64,000 nt of DNA, taken from NCBI GenBank assembly GCA_013396655.1, contig WBMV01003337.1, positions 1,330,990-1,394,989 of the forward strand, given 5' to 3'. How positions within the stretch are numbered: the first letter of the stretch is position 1; each line of letters begins with the position of its first letter. This document shows, piece by piece, positions 9,751 to 20,850 of the stretch. The notes below the pieces were generated by a model. That model saw only the letters and a list, made by a program, of their open reading frames with translations, did not search any database and had not been told where the DNA came from. The stretch comes from Campylorhamphus procurvoides. Taxonomy: Eukaryota; Chordata; Aves; Passeriformes; Dendrocolaptidae. Made by a program: the position numbers and the translations under genes.

Positions 9751-10639
9751 CAAGTCCTGATTAGATCTGCTTCCCACTCATGCTTAGTGCTTGTGGTTCC
9801 CTCTCGTGAGACTGGGACTGAGATCACACACTTGCTGATAGTTAGGAGAGGGAGAGCACCACGGTCTGTGTGTCAGTGTCTATAGCAGTCTGTCTCTGCA
9901 GCCTCAGGAATGGTATTGCACTGGGGAAGATGAAACACCTGGAAGATTTGGAGTGGAACCCAGGACTGAAGATGGAGGACTAAAAATTATGTGAAGAAAG
10001 ACCTGGGTCTGAGGTAAGGAAGACTCATGAATTGCTGAGAATGGGAAGAGAACAGTGGGAGGAACTGGAATAGTTTTGGGAAGACAATAACAGAGTGCAA
10101 ACATAAAGAGGTGTACAGTAAATAGAGACTTAATAGATCAGCCCTGTGGAAGTTCTTACATAGCTGTATTAAAGAGTCGCAGGTGACTCAGAGAAGCTGT
10201 GTTTGGATTGAACAGACTCAAAATTCTGCTTTGCAAATAGCAAAACGGCTAAGTATTTTTAAGAGTTCTCGGTTTGATTCATATGTGACAGTGAAATTTG
10301 GAGGCTTGGTTTAGATAACAGAATATGCAGTTAGTATTAAAAATTGATACACTGCAATACCTTTAAGTTTTTACTTTGTGTGATTGTCCTGCCTTGTTTA
10401 TGAGAGAATTTTGAATACACATGGTTTTGTTGCAGTGTTTTTATGTTCACTTAGATTAAATGAGACCTTTCTTTAAAGCATCCTTCTAAACAGACATACC
10501 AGTTGGTGGGGGATCAGTGAACCTAAGACTTGCTTCCCCTGTAGTGTAAAAAACTTTGATCTACCTGTGGTGTTCTTCCATCACCCATTTGCAGAGGCCT
10601 GTCACATAGCACAGGTATTGCTGTGAGCTTGTAGGGCTG
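9751..10639. other. Intergenic DNA after WEE1
   Basis: No gene, RNA or recognisable repeat in this stretch between the WEE1 3' end and the first intergenic CR1 copy. Confidence 0.6.
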
Positions 10640-11680
10640 TGCTCTTGGCTGGGTTGAGATAGCTGGATGGTCAGGCTGGGGAGTGGTGGAAGGAGTCACA
10701 TCCAGCTGGGGCTGCTCACCTGTGGTGTTCCCCGGGCTCAGTACTGGGGACAGTCCTGTTTAATGCCTTCACTGATGATCCAGACAAGGGGATTGAGTGC
10801 TCCCTCAGGCAGTTTGCAGGTGACACCAAACTGGGTCAGTGTGTCCATCTGCTGGAGGGCAGGAAGGCTCTGCCAGAGGGATTTGGACAGGCTGGATCAA
10901 TGGTCGAGGCCAAGTGTATGAGGTTCCATAGAACAGTCCTGCACTTGGATCACAACAGCCCCAGGCAGTGCCAAAGGCTGGAGAAAGAGTGGCTGAAAGA
11001 CTAGTGGAAAAGGACCTGGGGGTGCTGGTTGGCAGTGGCTGAACATGAGCCAGTGTGTGCTCAGGTGGCCAAGAGGGCCAATGACATCCTGGCCTGTGTC
11101 AGGAATAGTGTGGCAGCAGGACCAGGGCAGGGATTGTCCCCCTGTGCTCGGCACTGGTGAGGCCACACCTCGAGTGCTGTGTCCAGTTCGGGGCCCCTCA
11201 CTGCAAGAAAGACATTGAGGTGTTGGAACGACTCCAGAGAAGGGCAACAGAGCTAGTGAAGGTCCTGGAGCACAAGTCTGAGGAGTGGCTGAGGGAGCTG
11301 GGGCTGTTTAGCCTGGAGAAAAGGAGGCTCAGGGGAGACCTTATTGCTCTCCACAAATAATTGAAAGGAGGCTGTAAACAGGAGGGGGTCGGACTCTTCT
11401 CCCAGGGAACCAGCGACAGGATGAGAGGACACAGCCTCAAGCTGTGCCAGGGCAGGTTTAGATTGGCTATTAGGAAAACTTTCTTCACCGAAAGGCTTGT
11501 CAAGCATTGGAACAGTCTGCCCAGGGAAGTGTTTGAGTCTCTGTCCCTGGAGGTATTTAAATGCTCTGTGTGTGGGGCACTTACAGACATGGTTTAGTTG
11601 TGGACTTGGCAGTGCTGGGTTAAATGGTTGGACTCCATGATCTTAAGGGTATTTTCCAACCTAAAGGATTCTACAAGTCT
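10640..11680 (+). mobile_element. CR1 LINE, 5'-truncated copy
   Basis: About 1 kb of a chicken-repeat-1 retrotransposon in sense orientation. It starts in the reverse transcriptase C-terminal part of ORF2, with recognisable decayed peptides for the 'VLGPVLFNAFTDD' region, then [10 protein letters not shown] and [20 protein letters not shown], and ends in a diverged 'ttttccaacctaaaggattct' tail. Frameshifts and stops break the frame several times, so it is dead. Truncation at the 5' end is the norm for CR1, which primes at its own 3' end. Confidence 0.9.
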
Positions 11681-14600
11681 GTTCTAGTGGTGGTCACAGG
11701 TTTTGTGTGCCATGGAAGGGACACCCAGCTTAAACCATGCAGCTGAAGTGACTTTAGATGATCTAACTTTCTCCTGTGTGCCAAGGACAAGGTTTAAAAA
11801 GGAGATTCAGGGGTTTTATGTAGTTTATTGGGGCAGTGAGAATGATGACATACTATCTCAAATTTTCATGAGCCTTCCTGATGCTAATGGTGAGGCTGCA
11901 ACTGTCCAGTGGGAACAGGAGGAGAATTTGGAAGGTGTGTATTAATGCTTCCCGTGAATATTCCCAGCATCCAGTGACTGATGATTCAGATGCTTGCTGA
12001 GTAAGAAGTGGTATCTATTTTTACTGATATTGATGGGTTTTTTGTTTTTTAATAGAAACAATCTTACAGTAATTTTGATAGCTTACAAATTTACTGCAAA
12101 AACAGGACTTGGGCAAAACTTGTACGTAGTTAAGCAAACCACCTTTTCAGGTGGGAGAAGAAGCTACTAACCTCTCAAAAAGTGTAGGAAGTCAAATGTC
12201 AGTTGAAGAAATTCTATCAAGCACAATGTAATAAGATGAGCTTCAGCACTTTAAGAAGAAAGCTGTATCTCAGTTTAAGAAGGAGCTGGGTGGCAAATGA
12301 GTTCATCAAAATAGCTGCATTTAATGTTTAACCATTCTTCTCATGAATTCATCTCGATTCAACACAGAAGTAGCAGAGTAACTTAACTTCTTTGATCAGG
12401 CTACGTGATTTCTTGAAGAGCTCATAGAAAGAGAATGTAAAAGTACCTGAAGGCAGGTATTTCACATCCCCACCTCCTCTAGACATTTGTCTGCTCCTTT
12501 GTCTTCATCTTCTAATGATACAATACCTGCCTAGTCTTGCTCAGTCTTGCTGCGTCCTGTGCCCAGAGTGGGTGGTATGGAGGACTAAAGCTCTTACAGA
12601 ATTAGTTTCATGTAAAGACAAGACACCACCTGCTGCCTTCCAAAAGAATATTCTGAAATTATTCCATCTAAATTATTTGTGGATGAATTGTCATCCATTT
12701 GACTGTGCAAAACTAATTTTTGTTGGAAACAAACAAAAATAGTACTAACACCCCCCAGCTTCTTAACATGAATTTCAAGTATCACTTGAAATTCACTTTT
12801 TAGATAATTCATCTTGTGAATCAAACCTTTCCATTGACTATAGAAATATTGATGGTTTTGCAGGCCAAAATATTATAATCAAATCATAAATGCTATATTT
12901 AAAAAAAGTATTGAGTTACATCTGGTGTTCAAATACAATACAAAATTCTATTTATGCCATTACTGTCAAAATACAATTGGATTTACTTGAAGAATACTCT
13001 TTTTAGAAACCAACACTCTGATAGTCATGGCAAATATCCTGGTGCATTGCAGCCATGAAGGTCAGCAGTCAGATAAGGAGTGTGCCTGCAAAGAGAAGTT
13101 AGCACCTCCCAGGTGGAAATATCGCATAACTAGAAATTGTTCTACTTTCATAGATTGCATATCAAATTCCCAGCAATTTTTGCCATGAATTCACACAGGG
13201 TTGGCCAACTAGAATTATGATGGTCATCTTTATCTCCTTTTTTGTTTTGCTTTTGTTATTGACATACAGCAGTTGTCTAGGGGGTTTTTGTGGTTTTTGT
13301 TGGGTTCATTTTTCAGTTTCCAAGTATGCTGTTGTCCTACTAGTTGTGTTGGATCTGAATCAGTAAAATGTGGAACCTGAAAAGCTTACTGTGACCTTGG
13401 GTTTTTTATGAAATTATTGACAAGTTTTACCTCCATTTAGAAATGGAGTTAGGCATTGCTCATATATCAAAAAGTGGGATTTCAATGTCATATCTTGCAT
13501 TACCTTAGGCTATAATGTTGAATAGTTTCATGAATAAAAGTATAATTAGTCACCTCCTTGCTGATCTGGAGTGAGGGAGCACCATAGTGTTTGACACCCT
13601 CCCAAAACCTGGCCAGTTGGACCGTGTCTGAATGTGTTTTGTAGTCTCCAGCAACACCTGCTGGACAAAACTGTTAACTGTACACTGAGTTTTTGTCTTT
13701 GAAGTGTTTGTGTGCTGGTATGACACTCGACCCTGGTTGTGATCTTGTTCTGCAGTACTGACTGAGCATTCTTACCAGCAGTAGCTCAGGTAAGTAACTT
13801 TTGATTCACCAGGCTTGGAAAATTCGTTCTCATGAGGTCATTGTGTATGTGATTTGGTTTGTAATATGTATATATGTTTAATAAACCTCTGTGTGTGTGC
13901 TACCTACAAATATCACTGGGCTTGAGGACTCGGGTCTAGAGCAAGAGTTGAAAGCAGGGCTGTGCCCTGCCTGAACCCACCCTTCTTCCAGTGAATTTGT
14001 TGGTGGAACCCTCTGTGGGAGCACTGCCAGCTTTCCTGGCCGTGGCAGCCGAGCTGGTGCAGAGGTTCTCAGCTCAAGAAACACAGCACAGAGAAAGCAG
14101 GAAGCAGCAGCAACTGGGCAGGACAGCACATAGGAAATAGAGGTCCCGCTTCTGTCTAAACAGTCGTAATTGGATGAAGATGGTATCTTCCCAAAGTATA
14201 ATGGGATTGGGCTACGGGAAAGGGAGGTGCCCCAAGGAGAGAATATTGCTGTGCCTAATTAAACAGGAAGCAATTTATTACTGTTTAGCATGTTGCTCAG
14301 AGATCTGAGGTTGTACACGCCTAAAAATTAACTGAGATTCTGTATAGTCCTGAGAAATCTGGAGAATTGGTTTTAAAGGTCTTTCTTCTGCCAGTCATTT
14401 GGCTCCCTTACAATACTCCACATCAGTATTTAGCATGACATCTGAATAATCATGCTGATCTGTACAGATTTCTGTCTGATTCAAGATGAAAGTCTAACTG
14501 GCCTGACTCTGATTAATGATCTTCCATGTATCCCTAGGGTTGCTGCCAGACAAGTGGGCTACGGGACATAAAACCTGCTGCTGTTACTGAATGACCATTT

Positions 14601-14959
14601 ATGCACAGGCAAAGACTCTGTGTGTTCAGCCTGCATCCTGATGGAGAAGATCTTGCTCATCTGTTGAATTACAGACAACAGAAGGCACCACTAATGGAAG
14701 TGTTTTAGGCAAGGTGTTTTACAGGATAGGGATGGGAGGGGGGACCAAGGGGGAGATCAGAGGGGTGGTCAAGAGAAATACCTCCCTGCCTTTAGTATTC
14801 TCACCAACCTTAGGTGATTTTTATACCTCTGTAGCTCTTTCTTCTTGGCACTTTTCACTCTCCTCTACTTAGAGGTTAGGATATTTAGGGCAGAATCTTC
14901 CCATACATTTGATCCATGCCTTAGCAAATGGGATTTTAAAGTCTCTTTGGTCTTGTAGA
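11681..14959. other. Intergenic DNA without recognised features
   Basis: About 3.3 kb between CR1 copies. AT-rich and unique-looking. No exon, RNA gene or identifiable repeat family seen; open frames are short and carry no known motif. Confidence 0.6.
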
Positions 14960-15350
14960 CATCGAGTCAAGGCTAGATCAATTGGCTAACGCAAATTTAG
15001 GTTCAATGAGGCCAAATGCCAAGTCCTGCACTTGGGGCACAACAACCCCAGGCAGCACTACAGGCTTGGGGAAGAGTGGCTGGAAAGCTGCTTTTTGGAA
15101 AAGGACCTGAGGGTGCTGGTTGACAGCAGCTGAACATGAACCTATGTGTGCCCAGGTGGCCAAAAAGGCCAGTGGCATCCTGGCTTGGATCAGAAATAGA
15201 CTGGCCAGCAGGACCAGGGAAAGGATTGTCCCTCTGTATTCTGCACTGGTGGGACCACACCTCAAGTCCTGTGTCCTGTTTTAGCCTCTCACTACAAGAG
15301 GATTGCACCTGATGATCTTAGAGCTCTTTTCCAACCTTAATGATTCTATT
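14960..15350 (+). mobile_element. CR1 LINE fragment, internally deleted
   Basis: The ORF2 C-terminal region is recognisable up to the 'gtgggaccacacctcaagtcc' step. It then jumps, from about 15280, straight to the 3' tail ('gatgatcttagagctcttttccaac'), missing the roughly 300-400 bases present in the copy at 10640-11680. A second CR1 segment follows directly. Confidence 0.85.
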
Positions 15351-15871
15351 GTCCTAAGAAATCATAGAATCTATGTTAAGGCACTGCAGTGTGTCTGAAG
15401 GAGCACAACAGAGCTGGTGAAGGGTCTGAAGCACAAGTCCTGTGAGGAGCCCCTGAGGGAGCTGGAGGTGTTTGGCCTGGAGAAAAGGAGGTTCAGGGGA
15501 GACCTTATTGCTCTCCACAACTCCCTGAAAGGAAGCTGTAGCCAGAGGGGGGTCACAGCAACAGGACAAGAGGAAATGGCCATAGGCTATGCCAGGGCAG
15601 GTTTAGAGTGGATATAGGAAAACTTTCTTCACTGAAAGGGTTGTTAGGCATTGGAACAGGCTGCCCAGGGAAGTGGTGGAATTAGCATCTCTGGAAGTCA
15701 AAAATCATGTGGATGTGGCTTAGGGAAATGGTTTAGGTAGTTACAGAACCAAATCAGTCCTGTTCTGGCAGCATGAAATAGTTTAGTGAACATGGGCAGG
15801 GCTGGGTTAACAGCTGGACTCAGTGATATTGGAGGTGTTTTACAACCTTAAAGATTCTGTGATTCTGATTG
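15351..15871 (+). mobile_element. Second CR1 segment, head to tail with previous
   Basis: Starts in the ORF2 C-terminus (a decayed form of the RRATELV region at about 15390-15420, then [18 protein letters not shown]) and runs to a complete tail, 'tttacaaccttaaagattctgtgattctg'. It contains a stretch at 15737-15780, absent from the CR1 layout seen elsewhere in the window and flanked by two GTTTAG copies (15731-15736, 15781-15786). Together with the previous fragment it makes a composite element. Confidence 0.85.
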
Positions 15872-17837
15872 ACTCTCTTCTACATTAACCCTGTTTAAAT
15901 GGCCTTTTCTGTTGACCATTTCTGTTTCCAGGTTCCATCCCAAAATATAGTATCAGATGGTTACCGCACCACACGTGGGCTTTAATTTCCCTTCCTTTCT
16001 GCAAGTAAGGTATCTGTGGTGTTCTGTTCTATGGCGAGTTCTGTGACTTGGTGAGAAATATCTTATCAGCTACACGCAAGTAGCTATAAGTGGAGTAAGA
16101 TGTGTGTTACCAGAGAGGAACTGAAAGGTGACCTAATACTGTATTCCTTCATTACGTTTCTTTTGTTAAGTTTGAATAAAAATGCATGTGTTGTGCATAT
16201 GTGTATAAAGAACAGAAAACTATAGTGAAGTGGGGTGCTTAGCTGGAACCCCTTTAAAGATTGCTCTAGAAGTCTTAGAAGTGAATGGAAAATTATCCTT
16301 TTTTGTTGTTGTTTTTGTAGGAGAGACTGAGCTTCCATTCTGATTCAGCATCTAATGCTGCTTCCCATTTCACCTAAAACAATTTTCATACTTAATTTCT
16401 ATGTAGTTTCAGTAAGAATGCTTGAAGCACGTGTATAAGGCCAGGGATAAAACTTTTTGAAGGATCTTAAAATAACAGAAAAAGCAAATTCCTGAGATGG
16501 CTTGAGGACTGTGTTGTGGTATAATATCAAAATACTTTATGGCAGAACTAGTCTGTTCAGAAACTAACACACTGATCACAAACACTAGTGTTTCTTCAGT
16601 TTTATTTTCTACTGAAGCATCGCTGTGAAGTGGCAGATACTGGAAACAGAGTTTGCTACCCAGTTGGCTTAATGGTCTTCAATTTCTGTTTGCTTCCATT
16701 CAGTTTTCCTGTGGAGAATGAAAATGACTGGTCTAGCCACAGGTCAGGAAGATTTTCTCTGGGCTAACAATGAGCAGAAAACTGAGTTACTGATGTGCCC
16801 GAATTCTTTCCTTGATGTCAGTTTAACTGACTCAGCGGCATAAAACAAAATTAGTAACGGTTCAAGTGCATAATCTTTCTTCTGGTTAGAAGCTCCTATA
16901 CAAATACTTATTATTTGGCTAACAAGGAGTAATTAAGCTTCTGCAAGGAGGACCAAGAGAAAAGTGATTGACCTCTTAAGGCTGAGCCTCAGCAGGGTCT
17001 AAGTAAAGCTCCTTCCTGAAAGCGTGAGTCACTCTGTGAGACTGTGAGCCAGTTTTCCCTCCCTGATCTCACCACCCTCCAGACATGTTTTTAACTGTGG
17101 TGAGCAAACAAAATTAGAATAAGCACAGATTTAAAATAAAGTTGCTGAGATCTCAGACAACTTTCAAGAAAAGCAGAAGTATGTGAAGTTGCATCCAAAC
17201 TTCTTACTATGCAAGCAATTCAGAGTTTATGTGGTGCTGTCAAGGGTTTCATGGTTAAGTGTGAGTGCTGTTAATTAATGTTTAATGGATTACATGTCAA
17301 TCTTATCTTCAAAGGTTTAGAATGTAAAGCCTTTGATAAGGAAAGATCCAGACTAGCATATCAAAACAGAAGGGTTGCTTAAAATAACTCACGCTTTGGG
17401 TGTGGATGCAGTGAGTCCTGTAACTTTGTTAAAGCTATTTTGGGTAAGTATAAAAAACAAAGGTTTTGTTCCACAGCAAGTTTATGTCTGCGTATGAACT
17501 TCAGTTTAGCTGGTTTTGCTCACCTATTTCAATCCTATAAAAACAATTTTAAATACAAGTGTGACTATATAAAATCATGTACTAGTTTTATGCGTAACTT
17601 GTAAATATCCTTTTGATTAACTTACTGAAAGCTGGAGCAGCTGAGGTTTATATAAACCACTCCTTTTAATGAAACCTTTAAGTGTGGACTGCTAACCTAG
17701 TGCCCTGAATGGAACTATTTATATTCTGAGTGGAAAACAAATCCTGTTCTGGCAAAGGATTTTAGCATGTCATTCAAATTGGGAATAACAGAAGCCAGCA
17801 AAAAGAATTAAGAGAAAAGGAAAAGCTGTACACAAGT

Positions 17838-17900
17838 GTTGGGTTTTGTGTGTGGGTGTGGTGGGGGGTTTTGTTGTTGTTCTTGTTGGGTTTTTTTTTA
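17838..17900 (+). repeat. G/T-rich low-complexity tract
   Basis: Irregular runs of G and T, including 'gtgtgtgggtgtggtgggggg', TTG triplets and a T9 run. A simple-sequence tract, not coding. Confidence 0.7.
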
Positions 17901-18791
17901 CAATTTCTGGGGCATTTTGTTTTAATTTCATTTTTCTACTCTATTGTTTTAACAAAAATGAGCTGCCAAAAAACCACTGTACTCTATTCAAAACAGAAAT
18001 TAAATCCCTGCCATTAGGAGGTTCATATTTGAACTATATTAATTGCTTTTCCTCAGTGGCATTTCACAGAATCTAACTATATTGTAATGCACTTTATTAA
18101 GGATGTTCTGTGTTTAGTGGTGATCTTGTCAGTGTTCAGCTACCAAATAAGATTTTTAGTTTATCTGCACATACAGAAGTTGTCTCTTTCCTTCTTAAGT
18201 GAAATAACTGTGGTCAAATTGAAGAAATGCTAATGTATTTCAAGATGGCAAATGTTTCTGGTAATATTAACAGCTATAATGTTAAATCAAATTCATTGGG
18301 AAATTTAATTAAAATAATTTTTTAATGTTTATTGTGTAGCTCACGCCATCCATGTTGAGGAAAGAGCATAAATAATTGTTTGTGGATTACAAAGTCCTGA
18401 ATAAATTATGGAAAAAAGGTTAAGAAAAAGGGGAGGGAAAAGCTGCCAGGATATGTCTTGTGAATAAGGCAGGCTGTGTTTGACTCTTGACTGTGCTAAT
18501 GAGAGACTACGTTTCTGCTAGAGAAGACACTAAAGAATAAATCTGTGGAAAATCCTAGTTTTCACCACACACAGAAAATTAATGTTATGACTTATCACCT
18601 ATGAGAATTAAAAGTACTTCCTGCAGTGGACATTGCTATCTGCTCATCTGTCCGGGTACCATTGTACCAGCAGGATTAATGGTCCACGTGCCAACCCAGC
18701 TTGTGCTGGACTGTGCTGTCTGTCCAAGCCTGGCCCATGGGGGTGATTGTCCCAGAGCAGCTTGAGGGCAGCTCCCACTTGGGTTTGCTTT

Positions 18792-18817
18792 GGTATAATC
18801 CCACATGTGATTATACC
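18792..18817. repeat. 26-base inverted repeat
   Basis: Perfect 9-base arms GGTATAATC and GATTATACC separated by 8 bases. The stem would form a small hairpin. Function unknown. Confidence 0.7.
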
Positions 18818-20259
18818 CCAGTGTGTCCTGCCCTTTTTCTAAAAATGGCAGCAAGAGGTTCTGGTGTGAACATCCCTGTCTGTTTGGCAGTAGAAACAAT
18901 GTATGGAGTTGTTTTCTTGTAAGAAAATCCTGTAATTGCTTGAATGACCAAAATGGTGTAGCTTTTCCAGGGGCAGGATCTGCGTGACGTGCTGTACCTT
19001 GCTCAGAGACCTGGTTGATGCTGCACGGCTTCGGGTTCCCAGCACCTAAAGGAATGTAAGGTTATATACACTGTTCTCTGCGGTATAAGGTTAGCCCAAA
19101 TAAATGGTATTCTAAGTGACACTTCAGAGTCTGAGTGCCTTTCTTACTGGGGTCACAGTGAATAAGCACCACCTGACACAAAACAACCCTCAAGCTGTAC
19201 CTGCCAGAACTATTTCACTTGGAGTGCTGGTTTTGTTCTGAAGATGCAGTTAATTGAAGACTAAAATTGGACAAAAGTTAGTTCCTCCCCTCTCCCCTTG
19301 TTTATTAATGTGTCTTGAATTTGGGATCTTACTGCTTCTACTTAAAATCCATGAAACTGGAACCCTAACACGACCATGGGCTGTGTACTGTGAATGACAG
19401 TCACATGCAGTGTTCAAAGCAATAGACATAGGTTCAACTCCTGCAGGCAGAAAGATGATCAGAAAATGGTGAGCTTTGCCATCAGTTGCAAGAAATATTG
19501 CATGCAACACTCTTATTTCTCGCCCTTTGTCAGCCAAGAAGGATTTGAGTGGTTTTCTGACATTTAGGCTGTGCCCACCATCCCTTTCTTCTTCTCACCT
19601 CATTTGGGTCTAGGGCTTCAGTGCATCTGGGGTTTGGATTCTGGCTGCGTTCCTGACATGATGTATGGGATTTGCTGTTTAGACAGCAAAAAACACCAAA
19701 GGCCTCGGTCAAGTTGTAGCAAAGGGCCATTCCATCTTTTGTCTCTCCAAAGTATGTCCAAAGAGGTATTTTTGGCTAACTATGCCAACCAAACACCGCT
19801 TAGCTGGAAAAATAGGGTCCCCATATAAGAAAAAAGGACCATTGAGGCCACAGAATGTACATCATAAATAGTAAGTTGCTTTCCCGACAAAAAGCATCAG
19901 TGTGAAAGCACTATTTTATTTACTGTCTCAACCCCTGTGAAACCCCCAACCAGTATTTTAACAGCACTGGAGAAGAGTAAAGTGACAAATGTTGAATTTA
20001 TTCACCCACAGTACAGCACGGCATCAGAAAAATCGAAAGGGGCAAAACCCATCGAAGTCAAAGCCCAGCGAAGACAAACCCCATCAAAGCCTCGTTCATT
20101 TCACCGTGTGCATGTCCTGACCTTCCCGACGGGAACACAGGCCCGGAGGCAGCGGGAGGGCAGGTTGGGAGGGTGAGGCTGAGGGAAAGGCACTTCGAAC
20201 GAGGGGGTGTGTGCAGGTCGGGTCGAGGGGCGATGCGGGCCCGGCACGGGGGGACACGG

Positions 20260-20320
20260 ACCGATCCTGATCCCAGTCCCGATCCCGAACCCAGTCCCGA
20301 TCCCAAGCCCGACCCCGGCA
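20260..20320 (+). repeat. Degenerate hexamer repeat (GATCCC/AGTCCC)
   Basis: Imperfect tandem units of about 6 bases (GATCCC, AGTCCC, GAACCC, AAGCCC). The + strand is C-rich here and changes to G-rich just after 20340. Confidence 0.75.
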
Positions 20321-20339
20321 GGTCCCTTCGCCCCAGCAC

Positions 20340-20697
20340 CCAGATCCGGACCGACCCTTCGCCCGGGGCAGGGCTGTGAGGGCAGAGCAGGACAGGGTAA
20401 GGAAGGCAGGACCGGGCACGGTAGCGCCGTGAGGGCAGAGCCCTGAGGGCACGGCAGGCAGGGGAGGGCAGGGCAGGCAGGGCTGGGCACGGGAGGGCCG
20501 TGAGGGCAGGGTGGGCAGGGGAGGGCAGAGCCGCGAGGGCAGGGCAAGCAGGGCAGGCAGGGCCGGGCAGGCAGAGCCGTGAGGGCAGGGCACGCAGGGG
20601 AGGGCAGGGCAGGCAGAGCNGGACAGGGACAGGGACACGGGCAGGGGCAGGGACACTGACACGGGCAGGGGCACGGGCAGGGACAGGGACAGCCGCC
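20340..20697 (+). repeat. G-rich minisatellite-like tract
   Basis: Repeated GGGCAGG, GAGGGCAG and, after 20619, GGGACA/GGGCAC units on the + strand. Many runs of three or more G lie a few bases apart, so it can form G-quadruplexes, which plausibly explains the unresolved base at 20619. Confidence 0.8.
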
Positions 20698-20850
20698 CTC
20701 AGAGCCCTCCCGGCGCTTGCATTGCCGTCTCCCCCGGGCTGTGCCTCTCCCCCGGTCCCTGAACCCACAGGACACTCCGAGCCTGCCCGGACCCTTCCCC
20801 TCCTTCCCCTCCCGTCCCGCAGCCCCAGCAGGCTGATTCTCATTCAGCTT

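Larger units (their letters stand above)
15872..20149. other. Intergenic DNA without recognised genes
   Basis: About 4.3 kb, AT-rich. It includes a G/T-rich low-complexity stretch at about 17838-17900 and a 26-base inverted repeat at 18792-18817 (see findings). No exon, RNA gene or transposon was recognised. Confidence 0.6.
20150..20850. other. GC-rich, CpG-rich intergenic island with one n
   Basis: A sharply GC-rich block in an AT-rich region. It contains a C-rich GATCCC/AGTCCC-like tract (about 20260-20320), a long G-rich tract (about 20340-20700) and an unresolved base at 20619, the only one in the window. The flank at 20700-20850 is CpG-rich but not repetitive. It could be the promoter island of SWAP70, whose first exon is otherwise missing, or an unrelated CpG-rich minisatellite. 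No coding exon could be read in it. Long minus-strand open frames here are low-complexity artefacts. Confidence 0.6.
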
